Below are positions 1 to 64,000 of a stretch of DNA of 64,000 bases, in pieces. The translations under genes and the position numbers were made by a program. Below the pieces are notes generated by a model. The model ran no database searches. It was not told the DNA's origin and was given only the letters and a program-made list of their open reading frames with translations. The stretch covers positions 186,001 through 250,000 of the forward strand of contig BAAHQB010000222.1 in assembly GCA_054601695.1 (NCBI GenBank). Reading direction: 5' to 3'. The stretch's first letter is position 1, and each line of letters begins with the position of its first letter. This DNA is from Amorphochlora amoebiformis (Eukaryota > Cercozoa > Chlorarachniophyceae).

Positions 1-34
<34 letters not shown>

Positions 35-203
35 CATATATACAGATAGGAAGCAGGAGGAAGGTATATATAAGGGTGGACGATACGCATTTCATATAGA
101 AAGGTACTTTTTAATATATAATGTACATATAGGTATATATGTATATATGTATTTGTATTACCTTTTATATACACACATACATACGCACACGCTCACACGT
201 GTT

Positions 204-282
<79 letters not shown>

Positions 283-302
283 TATATAACATGTATATTC
301 AG

Positions 303-8122
<7,820 letters not shown>

Positions 8123-8562
8123 GAATCTTCGCAAATAGTTCGCAACGTGACATCGCGCAAAGTCATGCTTTCTTACCTTACAGTCTGACACCTCGTTACT
8201 ACCGGGTAGTACCACAGAGTATAAATTAGTGTAGGGTAGTACTGGATTCGGCGATCTCTAGCAAATTCCAGGGATCTCCAGCGATCTCCATTATCCCTAT
8301 GATTGTGTTCCCATACTCTATCAATATCTACTCATCGCGCTGCGTCCTTATTCTATTCAAGTCATTACTTGGCAATAATAATAAAAATGATAATATAATT
8401 GTATACACGTATATATGTATATACATTATACATATAAGTGTAGGTATATAAATATTATATATTACTTCTTATATATATAGATATATATATACATATATAC
8501 ATATAATATATGCATGTAAATATATATATATATATATATTACCTATACATATTAACAGTAAC
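8123..8562. other. Intergenic region between genes A and B
   Basis: Mixed-composition DNA without a convincing exon. A TATA-like element agtataaatta lies near 8218-8228, inside a short direct repeat of gggtagtac, and gatctc-type motifs repeat at 8250-8290. The right half is TA-rich. It may hold the promoter and 5' UTR of gene B, but nothing more can be shown. Confidence 0.4.
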
Positions 8563-8802
8563 ATGGTTGAGGAGAAGAAGAGAGGAAGCATAATTCGACA
8601 GGTACATACATATGTATATATATATAAACATATATATATATATATATACATGTGTTCCATGTAAATGTGCTATACACGTGTATATCTCTATAAATACATG
8701 TATGTTTTTATATGTAGTAATATAACTGTATCTATATCAGGTGGTTGAGAAAAAGCGCACTGAAGCCGTCGATCATCGCAAAACCAAGGCTCTCGAAAAG
8801 GT

Positions 8803-8893
<91 letters not shown>

Positions 8894-9045
8894 ATCAAGA
8901 TATATAATATATATTTACATGTATTAGATGTAGAAAAATAAAAGCTCCCTGTTCCCTGTCTCTCTCCCTCTCTGTGTCATATAAATACCTACATAAATAT
9001 ATAGATATACCTTTTTTATACATATATATATATATATATACATAT

Positions 9046-9109
<64 letters not shown>

Positions 9110-9195
9110 CATGAAACATACATATACATATACCCCATTTATAATCACAGTTGGAGGAAGAGAAAGACGAGAAACAGGCCGCGGAGGCGAAGTAG
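8563..9195 (+). CDS. Small highly charged protein, 47 residues, three exons
   Basis: Exons 8563-8601, 8741-8800 and 9151-9195 join in phase 0 with good GT/AG borders (acag before 8559, atcag before 8741, tcacag before 9151) and end at TAG 9193-9195. The product starts MVEEKKRGSIIRQ, continues VVEKKRTEAVDHRKTKALEK and ends EEEKDEKQAAEAK: nearly all Glu, Lys, Arg and Ala, consistent with a single helix or coiled coil. I do not recognise a family. The first exon sits directly after an acceptor-like acag, so upstream exons of a longer protein are possible. Exon 2 begins VVEKKRT, like MVEEKKRG of exon 1, suggesting an internal duplication. Confidence 0.55.
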
Positions 9196-9947
9196 ATCGA
9201 TAATCCAGATGATACCTAGAATGTTCGATATCATCTGATCATCAGAGCCTGGGTCAACTTAGTCAAGCTCCAGCTGAGCTGTTCCCTCTACCAACTGTTG
9301 ATATTATTTAGTGTTTGTAGTGTATCTTGTGTTTCCAGATGTCTATGTTACTGTAATCTAACTGAGTGCAGCCTAACTACCTTGACTACTAAAAGCTCCT
9401 ATAGCATGATCTGAGAAATGGAATATATCTAGTATATCTAGTATGTGCATCCAGACATTCTGCTAGGTGACGTGCAGCAGTACTATCTAGACTATGCCAA
9501 ATAGCCATCCGGATGTTCTCAGATTCTAGAAATCGATCTACTCTCTGATCACGAATCACTCAGTATATACTAGGCAGTAGGCCAATGATTGACGGTATAC
9601 ATACAATTTCACACATGATACAAAATTCAATTGTACACTAGACATAATTATATACAGTATCGTATGATGTATATATATTATATATATATATATATCTCGA
9701 TATATATATTAGTATACTATGTCTAGTTATAATATATATATATATATATATATACTCTAGTATATATATATATATATGTATGTATATGTTACGGTGTTGC
9801 ACGCTACATTCAACAGTATCTGGAGTACCCAAAGTATCGGTAACAAAATTGCTGTATCACGATATCTATCTAGTGTATGACATGTTATAATCAGCATACT
9901 AACTTTTAAACACGTCAAGCGGGCCAACAAGCAAATCTCGCTTCGCG
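9196..9947. other. Convergent intergenic region between genes B and C
   Basis: Mixed-composition sequence without a supportable exon on either strand. Stop codons are dense in all frames and a TA block lies at 9660-9790. Presumed to hold the two 3' UTRs. Confidence 0.4.
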
Positions 9948-21874
<11,927 letters not shown>

Positions 21875-21876
21875 TC

Positions 21877-22668
21877 CTATATACAGATGGCTCAACCAAC
21901 AAAAGAGTAAAGCGCCCCCGACATGTCCTGACGACCTTCGGAAGGGGGAGGGGTTAGCTTTCCGAGCCGAGATTTTAGAGTTATTAACTTATTATCGGAT
22001 AGGTTCGATGTACATATCCAGATATTAAAACATAGGATATCTGTTTAACAAGTATGACATATTAAGTCTTAAACTCACCAATATCAATATCATAACCGTC
22101 GTAAAAAAAATGTCAGGAGACACTCTAAGACATGGGCGGGACGGATTGAATCGACCCACCGTGACGAGCATGCGGGTTGCTCCCCCAGGTGGGACCACTC
22201 ATTATTTGAATGCTGTCCGATTCCTTCCGGACGATTTCTACGTTTACAATCGCACACGTGTGAGAATCATGGGATCAGTTGGATCGATTTGGGAAATTTG
22301 ACGCTGTTCAAGTATCCAATATGGTGATGGTCTAGATGGTTAGCGCGTATGTACTGTGTAATACAATTATATTCGTTAATAACATTCTCAGTGAACTAGG
22401 TTATATGCCACTGGTTAGAAGGACTGCTATTATATACAGTATATGTGTACATAGGTATATATATATATATATATATGTACATACATACATATATGTACAT
22501 GTACATAATGCATATGTGTATATATGTATAATATATGTACATAATAATATTATATAATATGTTATATGTGTTAATGACCTCATAATTATGCAATGGAATT
22601 ATCATACTAATGATTAATGTTGCAACTTTCAAGTGACATAATTATATACACATTTGACGTTTTTGGTG

Positions 22669-22721
<53 letters not shown>

Positions 22722-22722
22722 A

Positions 22723-22757
<35 letters not shown>

Positions 22758-23516
22758 ATCATGACTGAGTCTGATTTTTGTACGACACACATTTCTAGAT
22801 TTATACTAAGTTATATTACCTAGATTCACTAGTAGATTAACGAATGCCTGATTATCTAGATTGGCATTTAATTTACTGCAAATAACCGAGCATCTAGAGT
22901 TGTATAGAAAGTAATACAAATACTATGTATCCGTAGTAATACTAACGATTTAATATTACTAGATTATCTAGATTGTCACGGTGTATTGATTGGCCAAAAT
23001 GATAGTTCTATAGAAAGTTATTAGAAACTAATACTAACGTGTATTGGCAATTCAATGATCATCTAAGTTCTAGAGTTTCCCGAGTCTGTGATTTCACATT
23101 TCAACTTGGAATTCCAACGGTAGCCGGCAAAGCGCTAATGCGTGCTTATGCTTGGCTGCACTAGCTCTACTTGTCTAGGCAATATAATTAACAAATAATT
23201 ACATTAATTTCGCGAAATAAAAGATTTTTTCGAGGTTAAATGGCCTGAGTTTTTTTGGGTGCGCGGTAGGTCCATGTACACTAAATAAATCTTAAAAGCT
23301 ATTTGTTGAGAACCCAAAAAAAATTGGAAATTAGACGGTTAAAAGAGTGAAAAATAAAAAGACTGTAACACTCTTAAGAAAAAAGTGACGCCTGGTAAAC
23401 CGGCTATATGCTGAGGTGGAGACTATAAAAGAGGGTCAGAAACATATTCAATCTTTTATTTTTTTTGGGGAGCCTTAAGCATATAATCTCCTTTTTTTGA
23501 GGGTCGGATCTACTCT
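21877..23516. other. Region between the start of gene C and the end of gene D
   Basis: Apart from the small open frame at 22110-22301, no exon is convincing. There is a TA block at 22670-22757 and A/T-rich mixed sequence at 22780-23500. It should contain the promoter of gene C and the 3' UTR of gene D. Confidence 0.35.
22110..22301 (+). CDS. Possible single-exon 63-residue protein
   Basis: An ATG-initiated frame after a short A run (gtaaaaaaaATG), ending TGA, of ordinary composition with no microsatellite. The product contains SMRVAPPGGTTHYLNAV; the RV..PPGG segment faintly recalls the Jupiter/HN1 microtubule-associated motif, but this is weak. The opposite strand is less coherent. It stands alone between two minus-strand genes. 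Could be a chance frame. Confidence 0.35.
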   Translation: MSGDTLRHGRDGLNRPTVTSMRVAPPGGTTHYLNAVRFLPDDFYVYNRTRVRIMGSVGSIWEI

Positions 23517-23874
23517 CTACACAACTGTCTCGCATGGTCTATAATAGAAAACTGGGTCGACCTTGTTCCCTCGGGATACTTTCGCGACGATCTTGGACAT
23601 CTGAGCGAATCCTTCTCTCGCGAGCTTCTCTTGAGCCTCGAAGGTGAGGGATGTTCTACCTTCAAATCTGGGAGTAGAGATTGGATTAGGGCTGATGTGT
23701 ATAAATATTTCTATAAGTAAAAATAGACTTGTAGACATAATGTAGCAAATAAATGTACATATAAGTATGTTCATGTGCTCACCCCATAGCCTTTCCTGAC
23801 TCGATAGCGTCTTGATTAGACGCCAAGAAAACACCCACCGTATTATATCTAGCTCGAGAGCTCTCCATAGCCTG

Positions 23875-23915
<41 letters not shown>

Positions 23916-25280
23916 TATATACATATATACATATATATATAAGATTCATATAATATATGCATACATTTATAGCTCACCTTCTTAAGATCGCCAACGGTAG
24001 CCTTTGACATCGTATCCAAACCATCCGTGATCAGAACAAACTGTCGCACCACCTGGGGTTAGGTTAGGGTTTGGGTTAGGTCCAAGTTTGGGGTCAGGGT
24101 TAGGGTTAGGGTTAGGGTCAGGGTTAGCATTTAGTACCCGCTTCTCGATCATGGTGCGACTTCGAGAGAGTTGGAGAGCAGCGTTGTTCGAGTTGAACAA
24201 GCTTTTGTTCAATGGGTCGGTGGAGAGTAAGTGGGTTTGTTGAATGTGCTTGAGCTTCGTAGTCACGTATTGGCGAACATGACGATCCTGTTGATGTATA
24301 TAATATACATATACATATACATATATACATATATATATATATATTATATATGATCGAGAGCAAAAAAAAACAAGTTTGAAACCTGAGCTTTGAGTCTCTC
24401 GAGGGCAGTGTCGACTAAGCGCGTGCGGCCCCAGGGTCGAAGCCATTTCCAGACATCTGCCTCTGATATTTCGCCAGTCTCCGCCAAGTCAACTGCATCC
24501 AAATGCGTCTTAGCCCTTCCATTAAACGTCGTAACAGATAAGAAGATCTTCGTATCAGTCTGTAGAGCTATTTCCCTGCAATTATATATATATATATATA
24601 TATTTTTATATATACATATAATATATATATATATATATATGTAAACTATGTAATAGAAATATGTACAGGCTCTCTTCACCTTTGCTCTCGGATGAGGCTG
24701 AGTGTCTGCTGCAGTGGCACCCGTCCGGTCTCGAGCATGGAACCTATAATTTTAAATACATTATTTATGTATACACACCTTAATGTTTTAAAAGTTATGG
24801 ATATGTAAATAAACGCACCCGATCTGTCAATGACATACTCAATGAACACAGCTCTGAGATTGGCCTTCGGCCTAAAATTCGGCCCACTGCTGGACGTCCT
24901 AATAGCTTCACCTCCACTAATCTCGCGCTTCTAAACAAACCAAAAACACCATCGCATCAGTCTCGATACACATCATGTTGACCGATATCACGATTCGGGA
25001 ACACATCGTGTATGCATGGGGGGCAATCGAACATTTGTAAATGGAACACAAGGTGTGATCCTTATCGCACGCTCACCTTGCAAAGCATGATGCGGGGTAA
25101 GGAGGTTAGGCTTCGCAGTGACGCCATATCTGTCATCTGAAACTTGCTCGTCGCCTCGGCGGCTATAGGGCTACAGCTCGGAGACACATTGCCGATAACC
25201 TGAGTTCCGTTATATCCGTTCAGTCCTCGCCAAAACTCAGAAATCGCTGAAAATTTTCCGCGGTTCAACGGAGCGGACAT
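23517..25280 (-). CDS. von Willebrand factor A (vWA) domain protein, 353 residues
   Basis: Sense-order exons: 25280-25077, 24930-24819, 24743-24680, 24575-24383, 24287-24138, 24052-23978, 23871-23783, 23691-23517 (TAG at 23519). 1062 nt, all borders GT/AG and all phases agreeing. vWA domains bind ligands through a metal-ion-dependent adhesion site (MIDAS). Seen: D-x-S-G-S at residues 103-107 (DRSGSM), the MIDAS Thr in GRTRLVDTAL near residue 178, and the third Asp in VLITDG at 251. About 50 residues rich in Lys, Gln and Ser (exon 24287-24138) are inserted before that last strand. The C-terminus (EKLAREGFAQMSKIV) is outside the core fold. No signal peptide or membrane segment is evident, so an intracellular role is likely. 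The partner is unknown. This is the most compact and most reliably assembled gene in the window. Confidence 0.9.
24053..24137. repeat. Telomere-repeat intron of gene D
   Basis: An 85-bp intron almost wholly made of CCCTAA in the sense direction. The repeat itself supplies the acceptor: CTAACCCCAG directly precedes exon 24052-23978. Confidence 0.85.
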
Positions 25281-26731
25281 ACCGTGGATTGCTCAAAGGT
25301 CGTTGGTTGTGCGGTGGCCTTCTTGGCCTTATCTTCCAGGCTCGCGCAGATGCCCATGGGTTAGCGTTGGGTGGTTCGGGTTCTGTGCGGCGCGGTGCGC
25401 CGGGTAGAGATCTGTTTTTCTGATAAAGAGCCAGAGTATCCAAAGCATGGGTACTTCGGGCTACCCCATTGACGTTGCGGCACAATAGAGCTCCCAAGTA
25501 TTAGCTATTTTCACCCAAATATGGACCCATCTCGTATATCTCTGATATTCTCATTCTCTCGAATATCTCTTGCTATATCACGCGGAAAAAGGGATACTTT
25601 GCGCTACGTCACGCGCATACGGGGCTATGTCACGTTTGACCGTGGAACTCTGAAGTCCAATACCAGTGAAATTACACTGGTGACGATCTCGGGGTACCTT
25701 TTATCTGGCCACTGTCCAACCTTGTCGCTTGCAGCTCACACGGGCCGAATTTGGCTGGGTACCGGTGCAAACAAAAAACCCCCTGTATGCAAAGGGGTTC
25801 CCGCAAAAAGAAAGAATGCACGGGGTTCCCAAAAGAACGTAGGAATCTCGATGGGAACCCGCTTGTTTGTAAAAACTCGTTATGGATGAAATGCTCTTCT
25901 GAACACTGAAGCCCTCTCTTGCGCAACCAGCTGCCCCGCATGGAACATGGGGCCTCAACTTTCATGTCTCGTGGGTTCGATGAATCTCTGGTCCACCATC
26001 GGGTACCAAGGTGAACAGTTAATATCCAAACGTCCTATCTCCTCCCTTTCTTCTCATTCCAGACACGCGGAATCCCAACAACACTCTTCGGACACCCCTA
26101 TCTCACAATTCCTCCCCACCCGTAATTCCGAACATGGAGTTGTTTTTCCGGGGGACGAACACATCACTTCCGTAGGCTAGAAAGGGAAGCCATCTTAACT
26201 TGACACAACGCATATCGACCCAATTCATTTGGCTTAATTCCTTTTAATATAGGTACCGCTAAAGATAGATGAACAGCTTTATGTGAGTTCACCACCGATA
26301 TAACGCAGCATTAACGCTGCTACGACTTTGAGTCTTTGACTCGACAACTTCCACGACAAGGTTTCACCTTGTTAATTTCACCTTTTTTTTTCCAAAATTT
26401 GTCCAACCACGACGAAAGGTTGAGGGAAACATTCAACCCCCATTCAACCCTTCGAGGTATTCGCGTTCAATAGGGATAGAATAAAGGGGGTTAAAGAGAG
26501 TGAATGGGGGGAAAGAAAAGAGTATATAGTTGTCCACAACTTTGTCATGAAAAATACAAGCATTTACGTGTTTTTTCGTATGAAGACGGGCACGCCAGGT
26601 TCCCCTGGGGGATGTTAGGTGGTTTTCTCCTGAATCATTTGGTATAATCGTGATTCTAAGTTATTTCTGTCCACAGAGAGCGAGAATCCTCTCACTCAGA
26701 GCAAATCCGAAGAGAGAGAAAACAATCAAGG
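25281..26731. promoter_or_regulatory. Divergent intergenic region between genes D and E
   Basis: About 1.45 kb of balanced composition with no TA microsatellite, the longest such stretch in the window. A TATA-like agtatatag lies near 26521. ggggttccc occurs twice (about 25793 and 25820) and as its inverse gggaaccc (25854). Open frames on both strands have no coherent protein character. It presumably carries both promoters; this is inference from gene orientation only. Confidence 0.4.
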
Positions 26732-38684
<11,953 letters not shown>

Positions 38685-39181
38685 TGCTTCACGATTTTCA
38701 TACATCTTCTAGATATATTCTGTGGTTTCACGCTAGTGACTACATCTAGTACATAGCAGGAAAAACTTAAATTAGGTTCGCTCAGAGTCCCAGTACTAGC
38801 AGTACTCCCAGTCAGCAGCCAAAATTTTTATGAAACATGCCCCTTGGATTAATTCTAGTAATTACGACTCCACCGTACTCTAGCTATATATAGCGTAGGC
38901 TAGTCTATTACTACTACTACCACTAGAAGTACGAAAACTATCTCTCTATCTAGAAAAAAAATTGTGATATTCTAGATATTCTAGAATCTAGACATTACGA
39001 CGTTGTTTGCTAGGTTTGCCATGCTAATGCTGTAACTAGTGTAATGAACCTATACTAGTTGTACTATAACAGAAACTCGGAACTAGATCTATGGCTATGG
39101 CGGCTAGATTCGATCGATCCGTATGGACGTATATCATGATTATGATCAAGTTAATATTAACTAGCACACGCAGTATAACAA
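38685..39181. other. Convergent intergenic region between genes E and F
   Basis: About 500 bp of mixed sequence with many stop codons and repeated ctaga/ctagt motifs. No exon is evident. Expected to hold both 3' UTRs. Confidence 0.4.
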
Positions 39182-51613
<12,432 letters not shown>

Positions 51614-51688
51614 CTAAAGCGTAGTCAGGATATATGTGTGTATATGTAAGTATACTGTGTGTAATGTTATATTTACTATTTTATATAT

Positions 51689-51725
<37 letters not shown>

Positions 51726-51823
51726 GTACATGTAATATATGTGTACATGTATGTAATGATTTATAATATTGAATAAATAATGTGTACATGTACATTTATA
51801 CATGTATACACAACTGTACATAC

Positions 51824-51897
<74 letters not shown>

Positions 51898-51899
51898 GC

Positions 51900-51936
<37 letters not shown>

Positions 51937-51943
51937 CATACAA

Positions 51944-51982
<39 letters not shown>

Positions 51983-52104
51983 TATATGTATTATGTAAAT
52001 GTAATATTTCATATATATAAATATATATTTAAATATTATTTTGATCCACATACACATAAATATACAAATATTACACACACATGCACACACATACACACAC
52101 ACAA

Positions 52105-52148
<44 letters not shown>

Positions 52149-52153
52149 ATATA

Positions 52154-52206
<53 letters not shown>

Positions 52207-52603
52207 AATATTTGCAAACATCTGTATAAACTGCATATTTGTGTATTTACCCATAAAATATAACCATGGACAGTTTACTCAAGCAAGGCTACATTACAAT
52301 CTACTCTCCATCTCAACATAACACATATAACATACGCATCTACATCTCTCAATTTCATCCCGCCCTGGCGCTACGTAGCCAGAACGATATTGGTCGAATT
52401 TGCATAGATTTTAGAAGTGTCTACGTAGACAAAAGGACCAGAGGACATTTCAAATGTTTGTTTTAGGTGGTACTTTGAGGAGGGGGGAAGCTAGAGAGAG
52501 CGTAGAGAGGGCAAAGAGGAGTGCACAAGAACTCCTAGGTGCCATTGTCTGGGTCACACGTGCCCTCTTTTGACCGACCGAAGAATTAAAAAGAAATAAA
52601 TAG
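51614..52603. other. Divergent region between genes F and G
   Basis: Mostly TA repeat from 51640 to 52230, then about 370 bp of mixed sequence. A 66-residue + frame at 52266-52466 (MDSLLKQGYITIYSPSQ..) may be a 5' part of gene G or a chance frame; it ends TAG with a good GTGG following. Promoters of both genes should lie here. Confidence 0.35.

Positions 52604-64000
<11,397 letters not shown>

Noticed and set aside
25521-26180. Plus-strand frames of 122 and 77 residues and minus-strand frames of 97 and 85 residues
   Set aside because: Mutually overlapping frames in GC-balanced DNA with no coherent protein character; the region is a divergent intergenic segment.

Overview
This window is nuclear DNA of an intron-rich protist. 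I cannot name the species. A DUF1995 protein, a family I know mainly from plastid-bearing lineages, points to a photosynthetic or once-photosynthetic alga. Interstitial telomere repeats are TTAGGG/CCCTAA. Roughly 90 percent of the sequence is non-coding: (TA)n microsatellite, degenerate telomere repeat, purine tracts and locally duplicated DNA. Coding sequence lies in short exons, mostly 30-110 nt, bounded by GT..AG. Almost every long open frame made of Tyr/Ile, Ala/Arg or Ser/Leu runs is translated microsatellite and not a gene.

I rebuilt seven genes by hand by joining exons whose phases agree. Left to right: (A) + strand, 303-8122, the C-terminal half of a 5'-nucleotidase-family phosphoesterase, entering from the left edge; (B) + strand, 8563-9195, a 47-residue charged protein; (C) - strand, 21874-9948, a GSTCD-like SAM-dependent methyltransferase, 18 exons, 455 residues; (D) - strand, 25280-23517, a von Willebrand factor A protein, 8 exons, 353 residues; (E) + strand, 26732-38684, B-box-like zinc fingers followed by four EF-hands, 16 exons, about 285 residues; (F) - strand, 51613-39182, DUF1995 plus a C-terminal SAP-like motif, 19 exons, 386 residues; (G) + strand, 52604 to the right edge, a strawberry-notch (SBNO) helicase-like protein, 30 visible exons. 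Each complete chain closes to a whole number of codons. A, B, E and G lie on +, and C, D and F on -. B/C and E/F are convergent, D/E and F/G divergent. The genes look like unrelated housekeeping functions, not an operon or one pathway.

The striking feature is how the introns are built. First, many exons have partial copies of their own edges in the neighbouring introns: copies of 'intron end + first bases of exon' lie upstream of the real acceptor, and copies of 'last bases of exon + intron start' lie downstream of the real donor. This occurs in genes A, C, E, F and G on both strands, and in places has expanded into minisatellites (24-bp array 12949-13512; array of roughly 90 bp at 39541-40100). 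Second, many introns consist largely of telomere repeat, with the GT donor or AG acceptor inside the repeat (GTAACCC, GTTAGGG, CCCTAG, CCCCAG). Third, a conserved element of 60-115 bp recurs four times in introns of gene F. I regard these, not any single gene, as the most novel content. All exon joins are inference without transcripts.
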